Part shown: in pieces, positions 5,483 through 15,296 of the stretch
Numbering within the stretch: the first letter of the stretch is position 1
Layout: each line of letters begins with the position of its first letter
Source: an uncultured Bacteroidales bacterium
Lineage (GTDB): Bacteria > Bacteroidota > Bacteroidia > Bacteroidales > Paludibacteraceae
Direction of reading: 5' to 3'
DNA length: 16,763 nucleotides
Assembly (NCBI GenBank): GCA_902799875.1
Contig: CADCCH010000049.1
Span: 1 to 16,763 of the forward strand
Made by a program: the position numbers and the translations under genes
Notes under the pieces: model-generated
Database searches by the model: none
Seen by the model: the letters and a program-made list of their open reading frames with translations, nothing else
Told to the model about the DNA's origin: nothing

Positions 5483-7247
5483 TGTTTTTAATAATTACTA
5501 CATGGTCGTCTTCGATGATCTTGTAAGGCAAAGCCTCTCCGCGATCCTCCTCTGAAGGGATGGGTGTGAGGATTACCGGCGCTTGGAGCGAACCGTGGTG
5601 GGCATTCGCCTTATAGTTCAGATCACCACTTTCCGATACGAGTGTGTGTCCATCCTCGGTCTCGAAACGGAGAGTGCCTCCTATTGCATCGGACTGAATT
5701 GTGAGGAAGTACAATAACTCCTCACCGTCTTTCTCCTCAAGGGAGAGAGGTTTGGCTACGCCGACGAGTTGATCGTCAATATAGACCTCTAATCCACTAA
5801 CCCTCTCATCCACTAAACCTTCTATCTTCGCAATCATAGTCATGTTGGTCGATGCTTTGGGGTTGGAGAAGGTAAGCATTGTCTCATTCTCGTATTTCTC
5901 CTTTTTCCACGGAGCGGAGTAGCGATACTTATAGAAATGAACTGTGACACTACCAGTGCCCATACGGCGGAAGAAATAGCCTTCTCCCGGCGTGAGTGAG
6001 GTGAGGTCACCTACCCAACGACCATCCGCTGAGTAAGTAGCGAAGTGATGATGCGACTTGATAAGGTCTCCCGGCGAAGCATAGGAATAATAATCTCCCA
6101 TTGCCTCGCGGAGCGAGATAACCTGCTCATAGAGACACGGCAGTTCGTTCCATTGTCCGTTACCGCGCAGGGTAATCTGCATGGAGTCTTGCGAGAGTTC
6201 GTTACCTAATATTTGCAGGTCATTCGCCTTATTCACATACACCATATACATCTGCGAGAAATGGATTTTGTCGAGCTCACCGACGAAGAGATCCATTTGT
6301 TCGGAATAGGTACTGTACTGTCTGGTAGCGGAGTTCTTGATGAGGTCTCCTTCTATCCAAGGTTGCTCAGCGGAGATGGTAGCTTGTAGCGAAGAAGGCA
6401 CTTGGAGATAGGTCGATACCCAGTTCCATCCCTTCTTGAGGGAGATGGTCTGCATCTCGCTACCACCGGCAGTCATCACGACCGGTTCATCGTCACCGCA
6501 GCCGAAGACGGCACCATCCGCGAACTTGATCTCGCGATCGGGAAGGAGGTTATAGGTCTTACCGTTAGCCGCTCTCCAGAGCTGGAATCGGATAGGCTTA
6601 TTATCCATCGCATCGCTACCATAGACGGTGAGGAAGAGCTCGGACCGGTTCGTTTGGGTATTAAATGCCACATGAGCCATACCGATACACTCGTTGCGGT
6701 ACACCGCATAGACGATGTCGTTGGGGTCGGTATCGAAGATCTGCTCGCCGCCTTTCACTACTTTCACCTGTCCGCAGACAGACATATTGAACGGATACTT
6801 GTTGTGGTCGATCTCGTCATACGGCGGTTGGGCAGCTACGGTGTACTCGATGATGAGGGGTTCTGCCAAACCGTCCTCGTCGATGAGATAGACCTGATCG
6901 TTATATACACCCACAGGCATCTCGGGGTTGAAGGTGAGCGTGAGACGCGTCTCTTCCTCCGCATTGAGCGAGCCGTAGGTCTTGTCGATCGTCAGCCAAT
7001 CGGGCAAGGACTCAATCCGGTATTGATGACGACGTCCGGACTCGTTGATAATAGCCAACGGATACTCGACCGCCGTATGCTGACCGTATTCGGAGGAAAC
7101 AGTCAGGTTCCTCTCGCTCCATTTGAGGGCGTTGCGATCCACAAAAGCTACCCACGTAACAGGCGAAGCCATGGGGTTTCCGTTGAGGTCTTCCACGTCG
7201 CGGACGGTGACGTAGATCGTCTGTTTGTTGATCTCGCGATCCGCCAT
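5448..7247 (-). CDS. C-terminal fragment of the giant surface protein (BACON-like domain, GWNW domain, export tail)
   Basis: 599 codons from an in-frame ATG, but clearly the continuation of the ORF at 7148-15163. Its first residues (QTIYVTVRDVEDLNGNPM and on) are the second half of an Ig-like (Big_5-type) domain begun in the other frame. A BACON-like module follows at about 50-130 (INESGRRHQYRIESLPDWL, FNPEMPVGVYNDQVYL). Then come a beta domain (MSVCGQVKVVKGGEQIFD) and the SLKKGWNWVSTYLQ segment, which is common in large secreted Bacteroidetes proteins, ending in GEGYFFRRM. The extreme C-terminus reads KIIEDDHVVIIKNNEKY then DVTGKKL, resembling the tail of the LRR protein. Without the upstream ORF there is no signal peptide. 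It may be untranslated if the frameshift is real. Its last 35 bp also encode the start of the LRR protein. Confidence 0.85.
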   Translation of the reverse strand: MADREINKQTIYVTVRDVEDLNGNPMASPVTWVAFVDRNALKWSERNLTVSSEYGQHTAVEYPLAIINESGRRHQYRIESLPDWLTIDKTYGSLNAEEETRLTLTFNPEMPVGVYNDQVYLIDEDGLAEPLIIEYTVAAQPPYDEIDHNKYPFNMSVCGQVKVVKGGEQIFDTDPNDIVYAVYRNECIGMAHVAFNTQTNRSELFLTVYGSDAMDNKPIRFQLWRAANGKTYNLLPDREIKFADGAVFGCGDDEPVVMTAGGSEMQTISLKKGWNWVSTYLQVPSSLQATISAEQPWIEGDLIKNSATRQYSTYSEQMDLFVGELDKIHFSQMYMVYVNKANDLQILGNELSQDSMQITLRGNGQWNELPCLYEQVISLREAMGDYYSYASPGDLIKSHHHFATYSADGRWVGDLTSLTPGEGYFFRRMGTGSVTVHFYKYRYSAPWKKEKYENETMLTFSNPKASTNMTMIAKIEGLVDERVSGLEVYIDDQLVGVAKPLSLEEKDGEELLYFLTIQSDAIGGTLRFETEDGHTLVSESGDLNYKANAHHGSLQAPVILTPIPSEEDRGEALPYKIIEDDHVVIIKNNEKYDVTGKKL

Positions 7248-10200
7248 ATTGAGGTTGATGAGCAGTTCGTCGTTATTGAACGCTCAGCCGAGGCAGCACC
7301 TTCTACACCGGTGATGAGCGGAATGACTTTATCGATCACATTACCTGCCGGATCACGGAAGATGCGGCGGTCGTTCGGACTGAAGACCAGTTCGAGCACG
7401 CCGTTCGGGTTGAGGATCTGCTGCTCGAAAGGCAGGTATCCGAAGATACCCATTTCGTCCCCTGTAGGCGAGCAGTTGTCAAACTCCTGAATGAGGTATT
7501 TAGGCAAGGCCTGCTCGAAGAAGACGAGGTCGTCGATGTTTCCTTCGAATCCACCTCCACCGAGGTACATTGCACCGGAGAGGGCGGAGAGCGCGGTAGC
7601 GGAGAAGGACTGCGTCATCTCGCTATCCACGAAGACGGATACGTTATTGCTCGTACGGTCCACCGCGAGCACCAGATGATGCCATTCGTTATTCGCCAGT
7701 CCGGTACCTATCGTCCATGCTGCGGAGTCATTATGCAGCATCAGCACGCCGTTCTCCAGCGCGATCTTGGTGCCGAGTGTTAGTGTATCGTTCTCCGTTC
7801 TTCCTATGCTGAAGATGGTTCCGTTCGGTTTGGCGGTCTTGAACCACAAGAGGATCGACTCGTCCTGACTTGCCGAGCGGCTCAGGAGGTTGCCATTGAG
7901 GACAGCGCGCTCGTTGGCTTTGACAGCGAGGGAGATACCTTTCTTGAGGTTCCACGAGGTGCCGTTGAGGTAAAGCGTAGCGCCGTTAGCGCGGTCTTGG
8001 ACGGTCTCGCCGTGTCCTTCGTTCATCCGATAATATGCCAGCAGGTCACGCTCGTAACCGGTGAGGTACTTCATGTTGGTAGCCGCCAGATCTTCCATCG
8101 TGAGGGCTTTGAGCCAAACACGTGCTTCAAGCATGTCCACCTCCGCACTTCCGCCGAACCGCAGAGGCGCAGAACCGGTTAAGGTAAAGTCAACCGGCAA
8201 ATGTTCTTTGCAATCACTTGCCAAAGGAATAGCTTGCGTACCGATATAGAACCGTACATCTTTCTTCTCGTTGTCATACACGGCTGCTACACGGCTGAAC
8301 ACCCCTGTCGGCAGCACGTTGGTCTCTGTCCAGAAGGTATAGACATCCACCTCATTGGTCAGAAGGAGTGCCAACCGTCCGTCGCGGTAAGCGAATTGCA
8401 CCGCATAGTCGCTATTCGTCATCGAGGTGAAGAAGAGCGAACCGCCTTGCGCATCCGCAGGACGGATGATCATATCGATAGAGAAGGACGAGTTGGTGAG
8501 CGAACGGTTCACCTTGGTGATAGCCTCAGAGCCCTCTGCCCCATTGAAATGCAGATTCGTGCCGGTGGTGATACCGGTAGCGTTGGTCATACCTATGACT
8601 TGGAAGTTGTTGTCCTCGTCGAGATAGTTACCGGCAATCGCTTCGTTGAACCGCAGTTTGAAATCATTCCCCACGCCGAGTATAGCGTCCGCCGGTTGCG
8701 GGCTGCCGAAGACGCGCGGAACACGTGTATCTTTTATTCCGGAGATGACGGGCGAAGCCTTGGTGACAAAGCCCGAACCGTAGCGGCAGAACGATACGGC
8801 GCGCAGGTCGTATTGCTGCTCCATCGGGTCGCGATCTCCGTAGAAACGGAAGGGTGCGATACGTCCGTTCTCAATCATAGCCTTGTTGCCTGTTGCCTTC
8901 TCGTAGAGGCTGTCCTCCGCATAGAACGAGCATTGGTTCACCCACATTTCTTCCGACTCGGATGAGCGTTTGTATTGGAACTCGATATGGTCAAAGTTCT
9001 TATGATGGATGTCAAAGCCGGAAATCTCTATCGGCAGATAGTATCCCGCCGAGTCGTGCTGCGAGAGGGTGTTCATCACCCAGTTCTGACGCGGCATATC
9101 AATCTGCACGCCGCAGGAGAGCGGGATATAATGTACCGAGAAATCGAGGAATGTCCAGTTTTTGGGACAGTCGCTCACGTTGAAGCAGAGTTGCAGGTTC
9201 TCGTAGTCATCCACATCTCCGCGCTCCACTTCGACCGTCTGTACGACAGACTCACCCGGCAGCATGTAGTATTCCAGTCCCTGTGCAAGCGGAGCACCGT
9301 TGACATACAGTTTGGCTCCGTTGGGATTGCTGTTATTGGTCAGCGAAAGCGTAAAGAACGTTCCGTTTCCAGCCCAGCCGTATGGCACCTCACCGGCGTT
9401 GTGCAGTACGAGTTTGAATTTAGCACGCTGATCCGGCAACACGTTCGTCTGCTCGTAGGTATTGATACTCATATCGGGTTTGGCAAGGAGCATAGTCGAG
9501 TGATTGAGCGGTGTACCCGGGTTGTAGAAACGGGTAGAATCCTCATCTTCGTACATACAATAGGTGGAACCCGCCTGCGTGAAGAAGACGTAACTGCCGT
9601 ATTTCTTTTCACTATCCACATAGTTGGCAGGGAGTTCGTTGATATACTTATTCGCTGTAGCATTCCATACAGAATCCACATTAGCACGATAGACCGCTAC
9701 GGTAATCTCACCTTGGTTATCCGGCACGATGGTAAAACCGGCGCTCTTCTTATTAGTCTGCTCTATCGAAGTACGGGAGTCCAGATTGACTTCAATAATA
9801 GGTGCTATCTGCAATCTGAATGTGTTAGAACCGGATTCCGAACCTAATTTGGTAATTGCGTCATCTATCGTGTTGGTAGCTGTTGTGGTTAGTTTACTCA
9901 ATAAGGAGTTAATCGTCGTGGGTGCTTGTTGAAACAACGAGCCAAGTGTTTCACCGACTAATTTGGATATTAGCTGTGCTCCGGTTTGTGCACCTCCGGA
10001 AGCGTTGTGGGACATAGTCTGGGGCAGCTCGCTGTAACTGGTTGCGCCGGAATAGCCATCGGTGTGGGTGTAACTGCTTCCCGCCGAAACACTATAGATA
10101 CCGATTTGTGTACCGGTATAGCGTGCGGAGAGTTTCTCCTTCTCGTTGTTATAGAGCACGGAGATCCATTTGATAAAGGCATTATCCAAAGCCTCCACCT

Positions 10201-13200
10201 TATCCACATACACCGCGTCTCCGGCAGGCTTTATCATCTTGTAGGTGTCCTTCAAGAGCGTATCGTTGAGTTGTACTGCCTTCGTGGAGTCAATATACCA
10301 GTAAACGGGTTCATTCCGCTGATTAGCAGCCGCCTGCGCAGCCGTTTGGTCGGCAAAGAACTCAAGAAGATTATTCCGTTCACGCAAGATTCGCGGAAGC
10401 ACCGTATTGAGAATATGGTATTGTGTATAGACGAATGTATTGCTGATACGGCTTCCGAGTACCACTTTCTCAGCCACAACGAGGTAGTAGGGTTTGCCTG
10501 CGGTATCTGTACCTTGTGCTAAAACGCGCATCGTACCTGCCTGAATAGCCGGCAAGTGCTGATGATACATCGTATCGTTGATGACGGAGACGGATTTCGC
10601 CTTACCGGTCAGCACGCTGGTGGTAGCACCGAGGAAGACATCCGCATTCGCGCCTATACTCTGACTGTTCTTAGCAGAAGAAGTGGAAATCTTGTTGTTG
10701 GTTGTAAAGCTGTATTTATTCGTAGTCGAGCCTGCAAATTTACGCGAGAAAGGTATATCAACAAGAAACTCTTTCTTAGTGGAGATGGATGTACCGGTAT
10801 ATTGTCCGGTTGTAGGCGCAACAGCCCCGGTCACAGATACAAACCCGACAGAGGATGTTACATTTACGCCCCAAGTAGGCGAAAGTTGCACACCTGCCTC
10901 GACATTCCAGTTGAAGTTGTAGCTATAGTCATAAGTGGTACCGGTTTCTACCCAAGCCGAGCTACCGTTTCCACCCGGGTCACGGACAATATCGAGAATA
11001 GTGATGTCGGCATCGGTGGATTGCAGCTCATTCTCCTGCACAAGGTCTCCGGCAATAAAGGCACGGAATACCTCAGTCTCCACCGTATTGTTCTCTACCT
11101 CCAGTGCAGCGCTGACAGCATGCAGCGCACTGGTGCCCGTAAACTCGGTCTCCAATCGATCTATATTGAGGTAGATATTGCGGTTCTTGCCCACACTGTC
11201 TAATGGATAGGTAAAGTGCTTGGTAGGGCCTTCCATACCATTATGAATAGTGACCGATCCGCCGCGTTGTGGCACGCGGTCCAAGGAGCCGTCCTCCGGA
11301 CTGTTATTGAAGTAATAATCCTCGTACGCCTGTGCCTCAAACTGGTACTTGCGGTTGTTGTAGAAGACAGGGTAGCCCATCGTATAGGTGACGAAGTCTG
11401 CTCCTTCGATGTTGTCTGCACCGCTTTCAATATAGAGCGCTACCTCTTCATCGCTGCGCTGATTGAAAGAGCTGACCTTCATCGATTTCTCGCCGTATCC
11501 TGCCTGCGGCAGACCAAAGAGCAGTTGCCGCATGTGGATCTGAACCGGTGTATGGTAGATGCGGTCATAGACGGCGTTGTAGTGTACAGAGTCGGTACCG
11601 CGCTTGGGGCTGTAGTTGACTAAGGGGGCATTGGTCAGGTCGAAGACCTCATTACCCTGCCCTGCGGCAAGCAGCGTAGCGTATCCTTTCGCGGACACCT
11701 GAACGACCTTGTATTTCACCGGGAAGAGATCCACCTCGTATTCACCCGTAGCGGCATCCGGACGGATGATGATACGTTTCTTTTGCATCAACATGGAGGT
11801 GTTACCTACTGTCCGTTCAGGCTCCGTGGTGTACGGGTCGGTCGAATAGACCAAATGGGCGAAGGTCTGCTGGATAGAGTCGAGCGTCGGATCGTTCGGA
11901 TCATGTACAATGTGCGAGGTGTTATCTCCCTCCAGTTGGAGTACGAGTTGCAGGTCATCGCCGAGGTTGTTCTTGCCCAAACCGAAGGCTTCGGGCAAGT
12001 CGCGTTGGTCGTTACCTCCGGCTACTCGTCCTACGAGGCGCACTTTCGTCTCATCGTAGAAACGGATACCGTCCAAGGATTTGTCGAGCGCAAAGGTATC
12101 CTTATCCTGCTCTACGCGCAAGATACCGTCGCCCTCGAAGGTATGTCCCTCTTTGATAATCTGCAGCTTGCAGGGCTGACCTGTAGTGAGCGTCAGCTCG
12201 AAGTTACCGTCTATACCGGTTTTCAGCGGTGCTCCGTTGCGGCGGATCGTGTCGCCATTCAAGAGGAACAATGCACCCGATACCGGGATCGTACTGCCCT
12301 TATAGAGCGCACGACCGCTCAGACGCGTGGTTGAGGTATTGACAAAATCAATGTCACGGGCGATACAGTTTTCCTCACTGAGATGAATAGTAGCCGAAGC
12401 GGCACTCGTATTGTTGAAAGAGAAGGTACCGTATTTCGCAGTCGGAACAATCGTGAAGTCCGCTCCGCCAGAATAAGCACCACCATACAACAGACTATCG
12501 AACTTGAAAGTACCGTCCGCTCCGGTTATACGTGTATATGTACTGTATTCATCATTCTTAGTCATCGATACCGTTACGCCCGCCATACCGCTGTTATCCG
12601 GCATGAGTATCCGGCCGCTTATCTCGCCGTACGTGGAGCGTCGTCCGGTGACACGCTTGTAATGATCCGAGTGGCGTCCGTTGCAGTCATAGATAGCGTG
12701 GATATCGTAGTTATATTCCACCCCGGAGTGGACGTCGGTATCAAAGAACGTATTGTCCACACCCACATAGACGGTATCGAGGGGAGGCTCTTCATAGTAC
12801 TTGCCGCGTAGTATCACATATTGATCTACGGCAGCGGTGGTAGCAGTCCACTCCAGCATGATACCGCGTTTCATATCGCTTCGGGCATCACTATACGAAG
12901 CCTTGGCGGTCTTGATATGCGCGCCGTCCTCAAAATAAAGATTCGGACCATTGATAGCTACCGGCTGCAGATACGCGGAGTCGCTCACGTGCAGATCCGA
13001 ACTGCTCTGATCGATACGTACGGCATAGCTGTATTCGGCACAAGCATGGTCTGCTACATCTACGAAATGGGCTTCCCAATTACCGTCCGCTTGACGACGG
13101 ATACTGTCGGGCGAAATGATTATTTCCTGTTTCAAGCCGTCCAAGGTCTTTATCAGCACCAGACGGGCGGACTTGTCCCATACACATCTGCCAAGACCCT

Positions 13201-15163
13201 TGCTCGCCTCTGCGCGAAGCAACGGACGCAAACTATCTAAGAGGTGAGCTTTTACTGCTGCAAAACGCTCGTCAATAAGGGAGTTCGTGGGATAACCGGT
13301 CATCCGGGAAGTGATAGTGGGTCCTCCATCTTCGTCCACTTCGATATTCACACGCGCATCGAAGACGGAGTATCTCGTGAAGTAATCCATATCCGTATGG
13401 CTCTCATCGGTATAAGAGCGCACCTCTATGATAGCACCCATATCGACATAGAAAGACCGATCCTCACTCGGGTACGGCAGGTTATAGGCACCGCTCGGAT
13501 CATCTCCGTGCGGATAGACACGGAGGAAAAGCTCCATGAACTGGGCTCCATCGTAACCGGAGATGACCACCTGCGCCCTGTCCGTTCGCGTATTCGAAAA
13601 CTCCAGTTGTACATCCTCGGGAGCAGGCATCACCATATCTGTTTCGGCATTCTCAATCCGGATACGGAAATCCACCTGACGCGTTTCGGAGTTGAGCGTA
13701 TAGTCCGGCTGCGTGGAGGCAAGCGGAGCCAGAAAACTATGTTTCTGACATACGGCATCGCGGGCAAAATCATGGCCTTTCCACCCCCACATCGAAGCCG
13801 ATGCACGGCGAATACGGTAATAGACGGGCACGGAAGGCTGACGCAGTTTGTCGGAAGAGATCTTGATATCCGTCTGACACAAGAGACTTCCGTCGGTAGC
13901 GTACAGCGCGTAGTCTTTGGCTACGTGTTCCACATTCGCCTCTACCACGTTGTTTTCAACATTGACGTGACCTGTCCACATATCGCGGTTCTTATCCACC
14001 AACACATATCCGCCTTTGTCCGCACCGATCTCCATCTGCACGACATCTATCGTCTGTGCGTCGCTAAAATCGCTCTTCAGCGCACGCTGCACCTCAAAAT
14101 AGTCACCCTCTACGAGGTCGGTTACCTGCGGGTTCTTCAAACGCCAAGTCAGTTTGTTATTACCGGTATAGGTATCAAATTTGTCGCGTTCCTCAGTGAC
14201 CGCAAAATCGTAGATACGGTGGTAGGCAGGAATAGCTACGGGGTTAGTGACCTGAAACGTCATCTCGTCCGGCGACTTGCGACGGTACACATAGAACATA
14301 GCACGGAAACCGGGCTGAATGGTATCGGTCGTCGGGACATAAAGATTACCGGTACGGCTGTCCGTCTGGTAGGACGGTTCATGCATGTACACATCAAGCT
14401 TGGGTCTGTTTCCAAAATACATGTAGTACTTCGTAGGATCGTAATACTCTACGTAGGGCACAGCGGCGCATCCGTATCCGGACACGTAGGCATCTTTCGC
14501 CGTATAGAAGTACGGATCCAATAGCTGCGGATCCATCATGACCTCCGCTCCTCTAAACGTATCGAACTCCCAATCCTTCGTGTATCTCACACTGGAGGAA
14601 GCACGTCTGGATATTTTGAGGTGGGCTCCTACAAGAACATCCTTACCGTCCAGAGATTGGGGCATATACCAATCGATCTCTAACCACGTCACGTAGTCCT
14701 TGTCATTGAGTGCCTCCTCGACCTTGGTCACATCGTAGGAGTGACTGTTCGCGTCAGTGGGCACGAGCGCGCGCGTACCGTCATGGATATTGGTCACCTC
14801 TATCTGACCTATCCCGGTTAATGCAGTGACATACGCACGACCGTAAGTATAGTCGTCGTCCGCACTCGGACCATCACTGTCCTTCGAACCGCCCACATAG
14901 AAGATTTCATGTTCTGTACCGTCGATCTTGTAGTAGAAAGCGGAATTGCCATTCTCATCCGTGCTCAGCAAGTAGTCCCATCCTCCACGTGAATAGATAG
15001 GTATCTTGAAGTGTACCACTCCGGAACCGGCACCATAGACGAAATAGTGGTCTTGCTGCTCCAGATAATCATTTGCCTGCATGTGCGCAGGTAAAAGCAT
15101 TCCAATAAACGCCATCATGGCTACTATTGTACGCCTGAGAGTCGTGTTGAAAAACTGTTTCAT
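7148..15163 (-). CDS. Giant multidomain secreted surface protein, N-terminal part (about 2.67 kaa before frameshift)
   Basis: The start is chosen at 15163 (MKQFFNTTLRRTIVAMMAF, a signal peptide ending near HMQA) rather than the first in-frame ATG at 15202, which lacks a signal sequence. Visible modules by residue from 15163: FN3-like segments near 335-370 and 758-828; carboxypeptidase-regulatory-like Ig domains near 840-920 (ISGRILMPDNSGMAGVTV) and 943-1010; a beta-rich, Ser/Thr-rich region near 1410-1500; an amphipathic Ala/Thr-rich segment near 1700-1780; a Big_5-type Ig domain (PRVFGSPQPADAILGVGNDF) near 2150; and LamG/concanavalin-like domains near 2198-2404 and 2408-2558 (EWHHLVLAVDRTSNNVSVFV, LYLGGGGFEGNIDDLVFF). 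The reading goes out of frame at about 7283, so the last roughly 45 residues (ERSITTNCSS onward) are spurious. Corrected, the protein would be about 3238 residues ending at 5448. LamG domains usually bind glycans or proteins, so adhesion is an inference. The start lies 68 bp after the MATE stop. Confidence 0.85.
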   Translation of the reverse strand: MKQFFNTTLRRTIVAMMAFIGMLLPAHMQANDYLEQQDHYFVYGAGSGVVHFKIPIYSRGGWDYLLSTDENGNSAFYYKIDGTEHEIFYVGGSKDSDGPSADDDYTYGRAYVTALTGIGQIEVTNIHDGTRALVPTDANSHSYDVTKVEEALNDKDYVTWLEIDWYMPQSLDGKDVLVGAHLKISRRASSSVRYTKDWEFDTFRGAEVMMDPQLLDPYFYTAKDAYVSGYGCAAVPYVEYYDPTKYYMYFGNRPKLDVYMHEPSYQTDSRTGNLYVPTTDTIQPGFRAMFYVYRRKSPDEMTFQVTNPVAIPAYHRIYDFAVTEERDKFDTYTGNNKLTWRLKNPQVTDLVEGDYFEVQRALKSDFSDAQTIDVVQMEIGADKGGYVLVDKNRDMWTGHVNVENNVVEANVEHVAKDYALYATDGSLLCQTDIKISSDKLRQPSVPVYYRIRRASASMWGWKGHDFARDAVCQKHSFLAPLASTQPDYTLNSETRQVDFRIRIENAETDMVMPAPEDVQLEFSNTRTDRAQVVISGYDGAQFMELFLRVYPHGDDPSGAYNLPYPSEDRSFYVDMGAIIEVRSYTDESHTDMDYFTRYSVFDARVNIEVDEDGGPTITSRMTGYPTNSLIDERFAAVKAHLLDSLRPLLRAEASKGLGRCVWDKSARLVLIKTLDGLKQEIIISPDSIRRQADGNWEAHFVDVADHACAEYSYAVRIDQSSSDLHVSDSAYLQPVAINGPNLYFEDGAHIKTAKASYSDARSDMKRGIMLEWTATTAAVDQYVILRGKYYEEPPLDTVYVGVDNTFFDTDVHSGVEYNYDIHAIYDCNGRHSDHYKRVTGRRSTYGEISGRILMPDNSGMAGVTVSMTKNDEYSTYTRITGADGTFKFDSLLYGGAYSGGADFTIVPTAKYGTFSFNNTSAASATIHLSEENCIARDIDFVNTSTTRLSGRALYKGSTIPVSGALFLLNGDTIRRNGAPLKTGIDGNFELTLTTGQPCKLQIIKEGHTFEGDGILRVEQDKDTFALDKSLDGIRFYDETKVRLVGRVAGGNDQRDLPEAFGLGKNNLGDDLQLVLQLEGDNTSHIVHDPNDPTLDSIQQTFAHLVYSTDPYTTEPERTVGNTSMLMQKKRIIIRPDAATGEYEVDLFPVKYKVVQVSAKGYATLLAAGQGNEVFDLTNAPLVNYSPKRGTDSVHYNAVYDRIYHTPVQIHMRQLLFGLPQAGYGEKSMKVSSFNQRSDEEVALYIESGADNIEGADFVTYTMGYPVFYNNRKYQFEAQAYEDYYFNNSPEDGSLDRVPQRGGSVTIHNGMEGPTKHFTYPLDSVGKNRNIYLNIDRLETEFTGTSALHAVSAALEVENNTVETEVFRAFIAGDLVQENELQSTDADITILDIVRDPGGNGSSAWVETGTTYDYSYNFNWNVEAGVQLSPTWGVNVTSSVGFVSVTGAVAPTTGQYTGTSISTKKEFLVDIPFSRKFAGSTTNKYSFTTNNKISTSSAKNSQSIGANADVFLGATTSVLTGKAKSVSVINDTMYHQHLPAIQAGTMRVLAQGTDTAGKPYYLVVAEKVVLGSRISNTFVYTQYHILNTVLPRILRERNNLLEFFADQTAAQAAANQRNEPVYWYIDSTKAVQLNDTLLKDTYKMIKPAGDAVYVDKVEALDNAFIKWISVLYNNEKEKLSARYTGTQIGIYSVSAGSSYTHTDGYSGATSYSELPQTMSHNASGGAQTGAQLISKLVGETLGSLFQQAPTTINSLLSKLTTTATNTIDDAITKLGSESGSNTFRLQIAPIIEVNLDSRTSIEQTNKKSAGFTIVPDNQGEITVAVYRANVDSVWNATANKYINELPANYVDSEKKYGSYVFFTQAGSTYCMYEDEDSTRFYNPGTPLNHSTMLLAKPDMSINTYEQTNVLPDQRAKFKLVLHNAGEVPYGWAGNGTFFTLSLTNNSNPNGAKLYVNGAPLAQGLEYYMLPGESVVQTVEVERGDVDDYENLQLCFNVSDCPKNWTFLDFSVHYIPLSCGVQIDMPRQNWVMNTLSQHDSAGYYLPIEISGFDIHHKNFDHIEFQYKRSSESEEMWVNQCSFYAEDSLYEKATGNKAMIENGRIAPFRFYGDRDPMEQQYDLRAVSFCRYGSGFVTKASPVISGIKDTRVPRVFGSPQPADAILGVGNDFKLRFNEAIAGNYLDEDNNFQVIGMTNATGITTGTNLHFNGAEGSEAITKVNRSLTNSSFSIDMIIRPADAQGGSLFFTSMTNSDYAVQFAYRDGRLALLLTNEVDVYTFWTETNVLPTGVFSRVAAVYDNEKKDVRFYIGTQAIPLASDCKEHLPVDFTLTGSAPLRFGGSAEVDMLEARVWLKALTMEDLAATNMKYLTGYERDLLAYYRMNEGHGETVQDRANGATLYLNGTSWNLKKGISLAVKANERAVLNGNLLSRSASQDESILLWFKTAKPNGTIFSIGRTENDTLTLGTKIALENGVLMLHNDSAAWTIGTGLANNEWHHLVLAVDRTSNNVSVFVDSEMTQSFSATALSALSGAMYLGGGGFEGNIDDLVFFEQALPKYLIQEFDNCSPTGDEMGIFGYLPFEQQILNPNGVLELVFSPNDRRIFRDPAGNVIDKVIPLITGVEGAASAERSITTNCSSTSIWRIARSTNRRSTSPSATWKTSTETPWLRLLRG

Positions 15164-15231
15164 AAAAAGTATTTGTATATTGTCGTTAGTCCATTTTCTC
15201 ATTTAGTCATGTTCGCGGTAAAACTCCTACA

Positions 15232-15296
15232 TCACTCCATGTGTAATTTTCGGCGGGAGGAGAGGAGGACGATGATGGCGGTGATAGCAGAGAGGG
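15232..15296. repeat. 65-bp repeat, copy 3 (the 3' end of the MATE gene itself)
   Basis: This is identical to 777-841 apart from one or two bases. Here it is the functional coding end of the MATE gene including the TGA, so this copy is the likely source of the homologous stretch in copies 1 and 2. The homology fades beyond 15296, where copies 1 and 2 switch to the small-ORF tail. Confidence 0.9.

Noticed and set aside
7148..7300. Programmed -1 frameshift in the giant gene
   Set aside because: No XXXYYYZ slippery site at the only possible switch point, which is bounded by a TGA in the second frame; simple base loss fits better.
6402..7490. Long plus-strand ORF (362 codons) opposite the giant surface gene
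   Set aside because: It is antisense to well-supported domains (BACON-like, Ig-like), has no recognisable motif, and spans the frameshift junction. Several others (13244-14524, 8201-8965, 8975-9847) are the same kind of shadow.
13244..14524. 426-codon plus-strand ORF
   Set aside because: Antisense to the N-terminal part of the giant gene; composition rich in Arg/His/Ile/Val as expected of a reverse-strand shadow; no start context or family signature.
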